Positions 35,492 to 46,260 of a stretch of DNA of 64,000 nt are shown one piece after another. Below the pieces are notes generated by a model that saw only the letters and a program-made list of their open reading frames with translations, was not told where the DNA came from and made no database searches. Source of the DNA: PRO6 sp035565775 (GTDB lineage Bacteria; Pseudomonadota; Alphaproteobacteria; Rhizobiales; Xanthobacteraceae); NCBI GenBank assembly GCA_035565775.1, contig DATMRW010000030.1, positions 1 through 64,000 on the forward strand. The letters are read 5' to 3'. Position 1 is the first letter of the stretch. The number at the start of each line of letters is the position of its first letter. Both the position numbers and the translations under genes were made by a program.

Positions 35492-35854
35492 ATGTTTCGC
35501 AAAATCGCATTCGCGACGATCGCCGCTGCGTCACTCGGGTTAGCGGCACTCGGCTCCACTTCGGCCCTTGCAGCCGGCGGTCACGGCGGCGGTGGAGGTG
35601 GCCATGGCGGTGGCGGTGGCGGTGGCTTCCACGGTGGCGGCGGCTTCCATGGCGGTGGTGGCTGGCATGGTGGCGGCTGGCGCGGCGGAGGTTGGCATGG
35701 CGGAGGTTTCCACGGCCCGCGGTTCCGCGGTCCCCGCTTCGCCTTCGGCGGTCCCGGCTATTACTACGGCTATGGCTACAGCGGCTGCTATGTGCGTCGT
35801 CTTGTGCCTACGCCGTGGGGTCCTCGTTGGCGGGTGATTAATGTCTGCTTCTAA
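35492..35854 (+). CDS. Secreted Gly/His-rich low-complexity protein
   Basis: 120 residues. A signal peptide of about 27 residues (cleavage near ALAAG) is followed by a tract made almost only of Gly and His, with GFHGGGG and GWHGGG repeats, to about residue 80. A Tyr/Phe/Pro-rich end then contains GYYYGYGYSG and CYVRRLVPTPWGPRW. Such tracts can bind metal ions (Ni, Cu, Zn) or form sticky wall matrix; function is inferred only. TGAGGAG precedes the ATG and a strong terminator follows, so the gene is monocistronic. Confidence 0.75.
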   Translation: MFRKIAFATIAAASLGLAALGSTSALAAGGHGGGGGGHGGGGGGGFHGGGGFHGGGGWHGGGWRGGGWHGGGFHGPRFRGPRFAFGGPGYYYGYGYSGCYVRRLVPTPWGPRWRVINVCF

Positions 35855-35887
35855 AGACGCAGCGCCCCGACCAGAGTTGCAATGTGG

Positions 35888-35923
35888 AACCCGGCCCGGT
35901 TAAGGCCGGGTTTTGCATTTTTC
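35888..35923 (+). terminator. Terminator of the Gly/His-rich gene
   Basis: AACCCGGCC and GGCCGGGTT form a 9-bp stem with a seven-base loop, followed by TTTTGCATTTTT. Confidence 0.85.
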
Positions 35924-36052
35924 GAAATTTGTGCAAGAATTCTCGAAATTACGGATTGCCCATAATCATTTCTGAACTTACATATTTTTGCTGATCTTTC
36001 CGCGTAACGTGCATTGCTGCGGGTCTTCATCTGAAATTCGAACGGATCACCG

Positions 36053-36235
36053 ATGTCGGACAATCCCACTCCGCCGAAAGTATCCCTCGATCCGAAGACC
36101 AACCACGCGATCCAGAAGGTGATCGCTAATGGGTTGCGCCAAAGCCTGAACAGCAATGCAACCGAGCCAATCCCGGATTACATGAACGGGCTTCTTGAAA
36201 GACTCCGCCTGCAAGAACTGCCCGATAACTTCTAA
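36053..36235 (+). CDS. NepR-like anti-sigma factor (lone copy)
   Basis: 60 residues. The N-terminus MSDNPTPPKVSLDPKTNHAI is unstructured, followed by QKVIANGLRQSLNSNATEPI and PDYMNGLLERLRLQE. The spacing LR, then EPIPD, then LLxxL is the NepR pattern. NepR holds the general-stress sigma factor EcfG until the response regulator PhyR binds it. No phyR or ecfG lies nearby, so this is a lone paralogue or an atypical locus. The Tyr/Phe after LR is replaced by Ser-Leu. The ribosome site is weak (CGGATCACC). Family call by eye. Confidence 0.65.
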   Translation: MSDNPTPPKVSLDPKTNHAIQKVIANGLRQSLNSNATEPIPDYMNGLLERLRLQELPDNF

Positions 36236-36387
36236 GACTAACGCGAAGTTTTTCGCTGTTTTCCTGTCGCTCCGCTGCAAACCGCAATCAGCTCTTCGCG
36301 CCGGATTTTGCACCTGCCACAGCAACCGCTCCGATCCTCCCGTATAAATTAGGTTGCGTTCGTCACTTGCTGCGGTGAAAAGGCGGC

Positions 36388-38247
36388 ATGCTCACCATCA
36401 CAGACATTTCGCTGCGCATCGCCGGCAGGGTTCTCGTCGAAAGCGCCTCAGCGCAGATCGTCCCTGGCGCGCGCGTCGGCCTCGTCGGCCGCAACGGCTG
36501 CGGCAAGTCGACTCTGTTCCGTGCAATTCGCGGCGAGCTTGCGATCGAGTCGGGTTCCATCACGCTGCCGCCGCGCTGGCGCATCGGCAGTCTCGCGCAG
36601 GAGGCGCCGGACGGCCCGGAGCCGCTCATCGATGTCGTGCTCAGGGCCGATCTCGAGCGCGATGCCCTGCTTCGCGAGGCGGAGACCGCGACCGATCCCC
36701 ACCGCATCGCCGATATCCAGACGCGGCTGGTCGACATCGATGCCCATTCCGCCCCGGCGCGCGCTGCCGCCATTTTGTCCGGCCTCGGCTTCTCCGCCGA
36801 AAACCAGCAGCGCCCCTGCTCGGAATTCTCCGGCGGCTGGCGGATGCGCGTGGCACTGGCCGCGACGCTATTCGCCGCGCCCGATCTGCTGCTGCTCGAC
36901 GAGCCGACCAACTATCTCGATCTCGAAGGCACGCTCTGGCTCGAAGACCACCTCGCCCACTATCCGCGCACCGTGATCATCGTCAGCCACGACCGCGACC
37001 TGCTCGACACCTCGGTCGATCAGATCCTCCATCTCGACCAGGGCAAGCTGACGCTCTACCGCGGCAACTATTCATCCTTCGAGAAGCAGCGCGCGACCCG
37101 CGCCATGCTCGACGCCAAGAACATCAAGCGTCAGGAGGCCGAGCGCAAACGCCTGCAAGCCTTCGTCGATCGCTTCAAGGCCAAGGCGACCAAGGCGCGG
37201 CAAGCACAGTCGCGCGTCAAGAAGCTCGAAAAGATGGAGCCGATCGCGGCCCTCGTCACGCAGGATGTGCGCGAGATCACATTCCCGCCGCCGGAGAAAA
37301 CGTTGTCGCCGCCGATCGTCGCCATCGACAACGCATCGGTCGGCTATGAGCCGGGCAAGCCGGTGCTCGGCCGCATCACGCTGCGGATCGATCACGACGA
37401 CCGCATCGCCCTGCTCGGCTCCAACGGCAATGGCAAATCGACGCTGATCAAGCTGATCGCCGACCGCCTTGCGCCCTCATCAGGATCGGTGACGCGCGCG
37501 GACAAACTGTCCGTCGCCTACTTCGCCCAGCATCAGCTCGACGAACTCGACGAGAGCGGCACGGTCTACACCCATGTCCGCCGCCTGATGCCGGACGCCC
37601 CGGAATCTAAGGTGCGGGCCCGCGCCGGCAGCATCGGCTTTTCGGGCGCTGCCGCCGATACGGTCGTCACAAGCCTGTCCGGCGGCGAGAAGGCACGACT
37701 GCTGCTTGGCCTTGCGACCTTCTTCGGCCCCAACCTGATCATTCTCGACGAGCCGACCAACCATCTCGATATCGACAGCCGCGCGGCTCTCGCCGAAGCC
37801 ATCAACGAGTTTCCCGGCGCGGTCATCATGGTCTCGCACGACCGCTACCTGATCGAGGCCTGCGCGGACCGGCTCTGGGTGGTGGCCAACCGCACCGTGA
37901 CACCCTACGACGGCGACCTCGACGACTATCGCCGCGCGGTTCTATCTGGCCAGGATACGCGCACGCCGGCGCGCGAACGCGACGACAGTGCCAAGCTGAA
38001 CCGCCCCGCGCCGCCGAAACGCAGCGAGACTGCCGCCCTCAATCGCAAGCTGTCGGCGGCGGAAGCCGAGATTAACCGCATCACCGAAATCATTGCGAAA
38101 ATCGATGCGGCGCTGGCAATTCCAGACCTGTTTCAACGCGATCCCAAGCAGGCGGCGCAGCTCGCCAAGGCGCGCAGCGCAGCCGCATCGGCGCTCGAGC
38201 GCGCCGAGGAAGAGTGGCTCGAGCTCAGCACGAACGAAAGCGCCTGA
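36388..38247 (+). CDS. ABC-F family ATPase
   Basis: 619 residues with two ATP-binding cassettes and no transmembrane segments. The first (about 1-240) has GRNGCGKST, EFSGGWRMRVALA and LLLDEPTNYLDLEG. The second (about 310-520) has GSNGNGKST, SLSGGEKARLLLG and LDEPTNHLDID. A charged linker separates them (KRQEAERKRLQAF), and the C-terminus is coiled coil. ABC-F proteins (Uup, YheS, EttA) act on stalled ribosomes. Which subfamily this belongs to needs alignment. AAAAGG precedes the ATG. Confidence 0.93.
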   Translation: MLTITDISLRIAGRVLVESASAQIVPGARVGLVGRNGCGKSTLFRAIRGELAIESGSITLPPRWRIGSLAQEAPDGPEPLIDVVLRADLERDALLREAETATDPHRIADIQTRLVDIDAHSAPARAAAILSGLGFSAENQQRPCSEFSGGWRMRVALAATLFAAPDLLLLDEPTNYLDLEGTLWLEDHLAHYPRTVIIVSHDRDLLDTSVDQILHLDQGKLTLYRGNYSSFEKQRATRAMLDAKNIKRQEAERKRLQAFVDRFKAKATKARQAQSRVKKLEKMEPIAALVTQDVREITFPPPEKTLSPPIVAIDNASVGYEPGKPVLGRITLRIDHDDRIALLGSNGNGKSTLIKLIADRLAPSSGSVTRADKLSVAYFAQHQLDELDESGTVYTHVRRLMPDAPESKVRARAGSIGFSGAAADTVVTSLSGGEKARLLLGLATFFGPNLIILDEPTNHLDIDSRAALAEAINEFPGAVIMVSHDRYLIEACADRLWVVANRTVTPYDGDLDDYRRAVLSGQDTRTPARERDDSAKLNRPAPPKRSETAALNRKLSAAEAEINRITEIIAKIDAALAIPDLFQRDPKQAAQLAKARSAAASALERAEEEWLELSTNESA

Positions 38248-38313
38248 CGGCGGAGGCCAAAACCTTCCGCGCCGTCAGGCGAAAATTTGCAGGCGGATAG
38301 GGGCAGGCCGCGC

Positions 38314-38808
38314 TTAGCGGCCACGCCCGCCGCGGCGTGACGGCGGCGAAGCCGGCGCCAGCAGCGCTTCGATCGAACTCAGGCGGCCCGACGTGAACTG
38401 GTAGATGCCCGCACGCGGCCCGCTCGCATAGGTCACGGTGACGAACCGCCGCCCCTGCGCGTCGGCCGAAATCTGGACATTGCTCGGCTGGCCGACCTCG
38501 CGAACAACGTCGCATTCCGTATGGCCGAGCGCGACGGGCCCCGTGCCGGCCTCGCCGGGCGCCCCCGCAGGCTGCATCTCCGCGCAGCCGCCTTCGGGGC
38601 TGAGCATGTCCTGCGGCGTCACGGGTTTCGTCGGCGTCAGCGGCGGCGCCTCGATCGAGATGTTGCGCTTGAACACGCGCCCCGCGCCGGCGAACCACTC
38701 CTGATCCTTGAGCGAATAGTCCGACAGGCTGGCTCCGCAGCCAGCTACGCTGACGGCGATGCCGCTCAAAAGGCTCCAACGGATGAACAACGCGGCTTTC
38801 GATTTCAC
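38314..38808 (-). CDS. Small putative outer-membrane lipoprotein
   Basis: 164 residues, starting GTG 38808. A signal peptide ends in the lipobox VAGC with Cys at about 24. The middle is Pro-rich. The C-terminal GHTECDVVREVGQPSNVQIS followed by YASGPRAGIYQFTSGRLSSIE resembles the small BamE/OmlA-like fold seen in outer-membrane lipoproteins, although similarity is weak. No ribosome site better than AAGTAG is seen. It converges on the ABC-F gene. Function unknown. Confidence 0.65.
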   Translation of the reverse strand: MKSKAALFIRWSLLSGIAVSVAGCGASLSDYSLKDQEWFAGAGRVFKRNISIEAPPLTPTKPVTPQDMLSPEGGCAEMQPAGAPGEAGTGPVALGHTECDVVREVGQPSNVQISADAQGRRFVTVTYASGPRAGIYQFTSGRLSSIEALLAPASPPSRRGGRGR

Positions 38809-39121
38809 GATACTACTTGGTCCTATTCCGATGACAGATCTCAGACGAGGACAAAAATCCGACGCCCGTTGACGATCAACGTTGTTGCACCGTGCCGAAA
38901 CACGGCGTCACGCCGCTGACCCTTGCAAAACTTCGTAGTGAGGTTGCTCCCCTCGCTCAAGCCTCGATCAACCACCATCTTTTTGCGTCACGAAGATGGC
39001 TCCGAACACAGCGATCTGACGAAACCAAAATTATCACTAATTTTTATCAACACGAAGGTTGGGCGGTAGGGTTATTCAGCCGGCGTCCATTTATGGTGAA
39101 CGCTCGCCGCGCGTGGCCCGC
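38809..39121. other. 313-bp intergenic region, no gene seen
   Basis: Between the lipoprotein start and the holC stop. The middle is AT-rich (AAATTATCACTAATTTTTATC around 39025-39050) and probably carries a promoter for the lipoprotein gene. No frame has both a ribosome site and recognisable protein content. Confidence 0.5.
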
Positions 39122-39574
39122 TCAGCTCCGCCGCACCCAGCGGCCGCGCTCGTCGGCCTGCCAGTACGTCGCATCGAAGCCGCGCGCCTTGCACTGCTTC
39201 CATGCCTCGCGGGCGGCGCCGAGCGCCTCGTCGTCATCGCCGTCAAAGATCAGCACCAGCCGCTCATAGCCATCGGCCGCGTCCGGCAGCGGCGCATTGT
39301 CCACGAGAAAGCGGATATTGGCCTCGTTCGGATTCGTCGCATCGGTGGTGATGACGATGGGCTGGCCGTGCATGTCGCGCTCGCGCCAGGTGACATGCGG
39401 CAGGAACGACTCGTCGCGGTAGGTCCACAGGTGCCCGTCGAGCGCGTCGCCCCTCTCCTCGCTCGACACCTGGACCACGACGCGCCAGCCGCGCTCGAGC
39501 GATTTCTCGAGCAGCGGCGGCAGCACGCTTTCGAGCGTCATGTTCTGCAGATGGTAGAACAGAACCTCGGTCAT
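39122..39574 (-). CDS. holC: DNA polymerase III subunit chi
   Basis: 150 residues, MTEVLFYHLQNMTLESVLPP, with the chi-family core LLEKSLERGWRVVVQ, TYRDESFLPHVTW and the late DGDDDEALGAAREAWKQ. Chi links the clamp loader to single-strand binding protein at the replication fork. It starts 36 bp after pepA on the same strand, an arrangement widely conserved in proteobacteria. AGGCAG lies upstream of ATG 39574. Confidence 0.93.
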   Translation of the reverse strand: MTEVLFYHLQNMTLESVLPPLLEKSLERGWRVVVQVSSEERGDALDGHLWTYRDESFLPHVTWRERDMHGQPIVITTDATNPNEANIRFLVDNAPLPDAADGYERLVLIFDGDDDEALGAAREAWKQCKARGFDATYWQADERGRWVRRS

Positions 39575-39609
39575 AGTGCTGCCTGCGTCATGCGTATCCG
39601 CCAATGGCC

Positions 39610-41112
<1,503 letters not shown>

Positions 41113-41437
41113 AAGGAATCCCTCCAGAATCGTCGGAACGCATTTTCGGCACAATACTGGGCACCAGCCGGCGGAACATGCGCAATTGAGCGAGAAGGCC
41201 TCGGCCATTGCTCGCGGGAAAACCATGCCCCGGAAAGATTAACCATTGCAAGAGTGCGCCACCAGAGAGCCATTTTGTTGCCGGACCAAAGGGATGCTAT
41301 GCGACGGCACGGAATTGGATGATGCTTGAACTTCGCCCTATGTTCGCGGGCGGGCCAGGAGTAACCACTCCGATCCGGCAGGATTCTTCGATTGGGCGCG
41401 CCAACCAGAATCCGTTCGAGCATTTGACGGGAGCCCG
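41113..41437. other. Divergent promoter region between pepA and lptF
   Basis: 325 bp with no credible gene. It separates two divergent operons and must carry both promoters, but I cannot name confident -35/-10 pairs. Confidence 0.5.
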
Positions 41438-42598
41438 ATGGGGTCGATCGATAAATATGTGATGCGGACGACACTTGGCTCGTTCGCCGTGGTTCTGGCC
41501 AGCCTCACCGGCGTAATCTGGATTACGCAGGCGTTGCGTGGCATCGACCTGATGACCAGCCAGGGCCAGACCATTCTCACGTTTCTCGGCTTCACCAGCC
41601 TGATCATTCCCGCGCTGGTTCTGGTGATCGCACCGCTCGCGCTGGTGATCGCGGTCGCCCACTCGCTCAACAAGCTGGCGACCGATTCGGAAATCATCGT
41701 CATGAACGCGGCCGGCCTCTCGCCGTGGCAGCAGTTCCGGCCCTATCTCTATGCAACGGTCGTTGTTGCGCTGCTTGTCGGATTCGTCTCGGCCTATCTC
41801 GCGCCCGACGGTCTGCGCCGGCTGAAACGCTGGGACACCGAGATCACCGCCGACCTCCTCGCCAACATCTTGCAGCCGGGCCGATTCGCCCAGCTCGAGA
41901 CCGGCCTCACGGTTCGAATTCGCGAACGCCAGCCCGGCGGCCTCCTGGCCGGCATCTTCGTCGACGACCGCCGCGATCCGAAGGAGCGGCTGACGATCAT
42001 GGCCGACCGCGGAACCGTGCTGAAAAACGACCGCGGCACCTTCCTCGTTCTTGAGGACGGCAACCTGCAGCGTTTCGAGAGCGGAAAGCGCGAGCCGGCG
42101 CTGGTCGCCTTTGGCCGCTATGCCTTCGACATGTCGAAGTTCGCCGCCCGCTCGCCCAATGTCACTTACGGCGTGCGGGAAAGCTATCTTTGGGAACTCT
42201 TGTTCGCTGCCCCCGACGATCCGCTGGTGACGACCCTGCCCGGCCAGTTCCGCACCGAGCTGCATGATCGCCTGCTGGCGCCGCTCTATCCGTTCGCCTT
42301 CGTCGCGCTGGCTTTCGCCTTTCTCGGCGCGCCGCGCACGACCCGCCAGAGCCGGAGTTTCTCGATCTCGAATGCCATCTTCGCGGTGTTCGGGCTGCGC
42401 ATGGCGGGCTTCGCCCTTTCGGTTCTGACCGCAAAGTCGGTCTATGCCGCCTACGGGCAGTATCTCCTGCTGCTCGCCGCCTGCGGCATCAGCGCCTGGA
42501 TCATCCTGCGCGGCATCGTCATCGAGCCGCCGGCGCGGGTGATCGAATTCTTCAATTCTCTCGTCGCGCGCATGACGCGACGGCCGGCGACCTCGTGA
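41438..42598 (+). CDS. lptF: LPS export ABC transporter permease LptF
   Basis: 386 residues. Six transmembrane segments are expected: about three near the N-terminus, a periplasmic jelly-roll in the middle, and three after residue 285. MGSIDKYVMRTTLGSFAVVL is typical. With LptG and LptB it pulls lipopolysaccharide from the inner membrane toward LptC and LptA. GGGAG precedes the ATG. lptG starts 10 bp after its stop. Confidence 0.93.
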   Translation: MGSIDKYVMRTTLGSFAVVLASLTGVIWITQALRGIDLMTSQGQTILTFLGFTSLIIPALVLVIAPLALVIAVAHSLNKLATDSEIIVMNAAGLSPWQQFRPYLYATVVVALLVGFVSAYLAPDGLRRLKRWDTEITADLLANILQPGRFAQLETGLTVRIRERQPGGLLAGIFVDDRRDPKERLTIMADRGTVLKNDRGTFLVLEDGNLQRFESGKREPALVAFGRYAFDMSKFAARSPNVTYGVRESYLWELLFAAPDDPLVTTLPGQFRTELHDRLLAPLYPFAFVALAFAFLGAPRTTRQSRSFSISNAIFAVFGLRMAGFALSVLTAKSVYAAYGQYLLLLAACGISAWIILRGIVIEPPARVIEFFNSLVARMTRRPATS

Positions 42599-42608
42599 GG
42601 CCGCCAAG

Positions 42609-43703
42609 ATGATGATGTTCAGCACCCTCGGCCGCTATTTCGCCCGCCAGTTCGTCACGGCCGCGCTCGCGGTCTTCATCGGCATTTTCATACTACTGGT
42701 GCTGGTCGACTACATCGAGATGGTGCGCCGCACTTCCGGCATCGAATCGGTCTCAGCCGGGCTCGTCGCCCTCACCTCGCTGTACCGGGTGCCGCTGCTG
42801 CTCGAGCGGCTGATGCCGTTCTGCATCCTGATCGGCGCGATGTCCTGCTACTTGACGCTGTCGCGCCGGCTCGAACTGGTGGTGGCGCGCGCCGCCGGAA
42901 TCTCAGCGTGGCAATTTATCGCGCCTGCACTCGGCAGCGCGATGATTCTCGGCGTCCTCGCGACGGCGGTCTACAATCCGGTCTCCGCCTACATGCAGGA
43001 AACCTCCAAGGTGATGGAGGCCGAAATCTTCGGCGACCGCTCCAGCGGCGAAATGGCGGATGCGAGCGGCTTCTGGATTAGCCAGTCGAACAGCGAGGGC
43101 CAGGCGATCATCAATGCCGCCTCCAGCCAGAGCCAGGGCGTGCGACTGACCGGCCTCTCGGTGTTCCGATTCGACCGGTCCGGTTCGTTCGTGGAGCGAA
43201 TCGAGGCGCGCGACGCCGTGCTGGAGCCCGGCCAATGGCGGTTCACGCGGGTGAAGCGCTATGTGCTCGAACGACCGCCAATCGAGGAAGAAACCTTCAT
43301 TCTGCCGACAAGCCTCACCCCTGCGCAGGTGCGAAACAGCTTTTCAACACCTGAGACGGTATCGTTTTGGCAACTTCCGCAATATATCGCATCATCTGAA
43401 GGCGCTGGAATGGCGACCGCCGGATACCGGCTGCAATATCACAAGCTTATCGCCAGGCCCTTTCTTCTGGTAGCGATGGTGATGCTTGCAGCATCGGTAA
43501 GTCTGCGGTTGTTCCGCTTCGGCGGTGTTCAGAAGATGGTTTTAAGTGGCGTATCAGCTGGGTTTCTGCTTTATGTGCTGTCCAAAGTGACAGATGATTT
43601 GAGCAAGGCCGAGTTAATGCATCCGATCGCTGCGGCGTGGCTTCCTGTAGTAGTGGGAGGCCTCGCTGGGTTTTTGGTCTTGCTTCACCAGGAGGACGGG
43701 TAG
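42609..43703 (+). CDS. lptG: LPS export ABC transporter permease LptG
   Basis: 364 residues of the same fold as LptF. The N-terminus LGRYFARQFVTAALAVFIGI is followed by the periplasmic beta-jelly-roll and a C-terminal membrane block with LRLFRFGGVQKMVLSGVSAG. It partners LptF in the LptB2FG transporter. Its last base is shared with the GTG start of lptD (TAG/GTG overlap), so the genes are tightly coupled. Confidence 0.93.
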   Translation: MMMFSTLGRYFARQFVTAALAVFIGIFILLVLVDYIEMVRRTSGIESVSAGLVALTSLYRVPLLLERLMPFCILIGAMSCYLTLSRRLELVVARAAGISAWQFIAPALGSAMILGVLATAVYNPVSAYMQETSKVMEAEIFGDRSSGEMADASGFWISQSNSEGQAIINAASSQSQGVRLTGLSVFRFDRSGSFVERIEARDAVLEPGQWRFTRVKRYVLERPPIEEETFILPTSLTPAQVRNSFSTPETVSFWQLPQYIASSEGAGMATAGYRLQYHKLIARPFLLVAMVMLAASVSLRLFRFGGVQKMVLSGVSAGFLLYVLSKVTDDLSKAELMHPIAAAWLPVVVGGLAGFLVLLHQEDG

Positions 43704-46192
43704 TGGCCGCAGACGCGACCCGCCAGAGTAACCAAACGGCATCCGAACGGCGCAAGCGTCTGCGTCGTGGGTTTGTTGCGTTCGCCTTGCTGAATGCCTT
43801 TGCTGCCGCCGGTTTGCTGGCCGCTGCGCCGCCGCCTGCGGCTGCGCAGAGCTTAACCTACAATCGAATCCCGACTCGTCCGAAGCCGCCGCCGGCGAAG
43901 CAGGACGGGCAGATGCTCGTTCAGGCCGATCAGATCGACTACAATTATGCCGCCTCGCAGGTTTCAGCGGTCGGCAGCGTCCAGCTTTACCTCAACGGCT
44001 CGACCGTTGAGGCGGACAAGGTCACCTACGATCAGAAGACCAAGCGCCTGCGCGCCGAGGGCAATGTCCGCCTGACCGATGCGGAAGGCCGCATCACCTA
44101 TGCCGCCATCATCGACCTCGCCGACGACTACCGCGACGGCTTCGTAGATTCATTGCGCGTCGATACCGCGGACCAGACGCGCATGGCCGCAACGCGCGCC
44201 GAGCGCAGCGAGGGCCGTTACACCATCTTCCAAAACGGCGTCTACACTGCTTGCGCAGCCTGTAAGGAAGACCCGAAGAAGCCGCCGCTCTGGCAGGTGA
44301 AGGGTGCCCGGATTATCCATGATCAGGGCGAGAAGATGCTGTATTTCGAAGATGCGCGTCTTGAGTTTCTGGGCACCCCGATCGCCTATTTCCCCTATTT
44401 CTCGACGCCCGACCCGACGGTGAAGCGCAAGAGCGGCTTCCTGATGCCGGCGGTGACGTCGAACTCCTCGTCCTATGGCGTCGGCTTTGAAGCGCCCTAC
44501 TATTTTGCGCTTGCGCCGGATTACGACATGACGCTGGCGCCGCGCATCACGACCGAACAGGGTCTGCTGATGCAGGGCGAATTCCGTCAGCGCCTGATCA
44601 ACGGCTCCTATTCGATCCGCGCTTACGGCATCAAGCAGGAGAACCCCGGTAAATTCGTCACGCCGGAAGGCTGGCGCGAATATCGCGGCGGTGTCGATAC
44701 TCACGGCCAGTTCGCCATCAATGACAAGTGGACCTGGGGCTGGGACGGCGTGCTGCTGTCCGATCGGTACTTTTTCCTCGATTACACGCTGGCGAACTAC
44801 AAGGACCCCTATAGCGCGTTCCTCTCGGTGCCGACCGAGGCGACCTCTCAGCTTTACCTGACAGGTGTCGGGAATCGCAGCTATTTCGACGCTCGCACCT
44901 ATTATTGGCTGGGCTTCTCGGCGGCCGACGTCCAGGCTCAGATTCCGTGGGTCCGGCCGGTCATCGACTACTCCAACGTGGTCAATCGCCCCGTCTTCGG
45001 CGGCGAGCTGAGCTACAAGGCCAACTTCACCAGCCTGCAGCGCGACCAGGCCTCGTTCGATCCAATCGTATCGCCCGGCCAAATCCCCGGTAGTTGCATC
45101 CCCAATTCGGCCGACCCGGCCGCTGCATTCCTCAAGCCGGGCTGCTCGGTGCTTCGCGGCATTCCGGGCGACTACACCCGGCTGTCGGCGGAAGCGACCT
45201 GGCGGCGCTCGTTTACAGACCGCTTCGGCCAGATCTGGACACCCTTCGCCTCGATCCGCGGCGACCTGATCAGCACCAACGTCGCTAATCAGCCCGGCGT
45301 GTCGAATTTCATTTCGACCGGCGAAACTGGCGTGGCGCGAGTGATGCCGGCGATCGGCCTCGAATACCGCTACCCGTGGATCAACGTCCAGCCGTGGGGT
45401 ACGACGACCATCGAGCCTATGGCGCAGGTCATCATTCGTCCGAACGAGACCTATGCCGGCCAGCTCCCGAACGAGGATGCGCAGAGTCTCACCTTCGACG
45501 ACAGCAACCTGTTTAGCGTCAACAAGTTCTCAGGCTGGGATCGCATTGAGGGCGGCGGCCGCGCCAATGTCGGCGTCCAAGCGACCACGCAGTTCGACCG
45601 CGGCGGCACGATCAGCGCGATGTTCGGCCAGTCCTACCAGCTCTACGGGCTGAATTCGTACAGCGTGCCGAGCCTGACCAACACCGGCCTGAACAGCGGG
45701 CTTCAGACCGACCAGTCCGACTATGTCGGCCGCCTGTCTTACTCGCCGAACCGCTACTACTCATTCTCGACCCGCGTCCGCCTCGACCATGCGACGATGG
45801 ATGTTCAGCGTCTGGAGATCGAGGGCCGCGCCAATTTCGATCGCTGGTCGGTCGGCATGCTGTACGGCAACTACGCCGCCCAGCCTGAAATCGGCTTCCT
45901 CTATCGGCGTCAGGGTATCCTGGGCACCGGGTCGCTCAAGATCAACTCGAACTGGGTCCTGACGGGCGGCGCGCGCTGGGATCTCGAAGCGGACAAAGTC
46001 AACCAGTACATCATTGGCGCTGGTTATGTTGATGACTGCTTCGTGCTCGGCGTGAACTACATCACCGACTACGCCTACTCCAGTACGATTGGCGGCGCGC
46101 CTCCGGCGCTGAGCCATCGCGTGATGGTGCAGCTCGGCCTGCGGACCATCGGCAGCACCAGCGCAAGCGTGACACCGGCGTCGATGCAGTAA
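43703..46192 (+). CDS. lptD: LPS-assembly outer-membrane protein LptD
   Basis: 829 residues. A signal peptide ends near PPAAAQS. The OstA/LptA-like N-terminal domain follows (GQMLVQADQIDYNYAASQV, NGSTVEADKVTYDQKTKRLR). The large C-terminal beta-barrel runs from about residue 220, with YFPYFSTPDPTVKRKSGFL. It inserts lipopolysaccharide into the outer leaflet. The start is GTG 43703, overlapping the lptG stop, with AGGAGGACG upstream; the open frame to 43637 lies inside lptG. The adjacent SurA-like gene fits barrel folding. Confidence 0.95.
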   Translation: MAADATRQSNQTASERRKRLRRGFVAFALLNAFAAAGLLAAAPPPAAAQSLTYNRIPTRPKPPPAKQDGQMLVQADQIDYNYAASQVSAVGSVQLYLNGSTVEADKVTYDQKTKRLRAEGNVRLTDAEGRITYAAIIDLADDYRDGFVDSLRVDTADQTRMAATRAERSEGRYTIFQNGVYTACAACKEDPKKPPLWQVKGARIIHDQGEKMLYFEDARLEFLGTPIAYFPYFSTPDPTVKRKSGFLMPAVTSNSSSYGVGFEAPYYFALAPDYDMTLAPRITTEQGLLMQGEFRQRLINGSYSIRAYGIKQENPGKFVTPEGWREYRGGVDTHGQFAINDKWTWGWDGVLLSDRYFFLDYTLANYKDPYSAFLSVPTEATSQLYLTGVGNRSYFDARTYYWLGFSAADVQAQIPWVRPVIDYSNVVNRPVFGGELSYKANFTSLQRDQASFDPIVSPGQIPGSCIPNSADPAAAFLKPGCSVLRGIPGDYTRLSAEATWRRSFTDRFGQIWTPFASIRGDLISTNVANQPGVSNFISTGETGVARVMPAIGLEYRYPWINVQPWGTTTIEPMAQVIIRPNETYAGQLPNEDAQSLTFDDSNLFSVNKFSGWDRIEGGGRANVGVQATTQFDRGGTISAMFGQSYQLYGLNSYSVPSLTNTGLNSGLQTDQSDYVGRLSYSPNRYYSFSTRVRLDHATMDVQRLEIEGRANFDRWSVGMLYGNYAAQPEIGFLYRRQGILGTGSLKINSNWVLTGGARWDLEADKVNQYIIGAGYVDDCFVLGVNYITDYAYSSTIGGAPPALSHRVMVQLGLRTIGSTSASVTPASMQ

Positions 46193-46260
46193 AACTGCGT
46201 CGGCGGCGGGTGTCGTCGCGTCAGCGTCTCACACAAAATCCGGCTCACGGCGGTTCGGCA

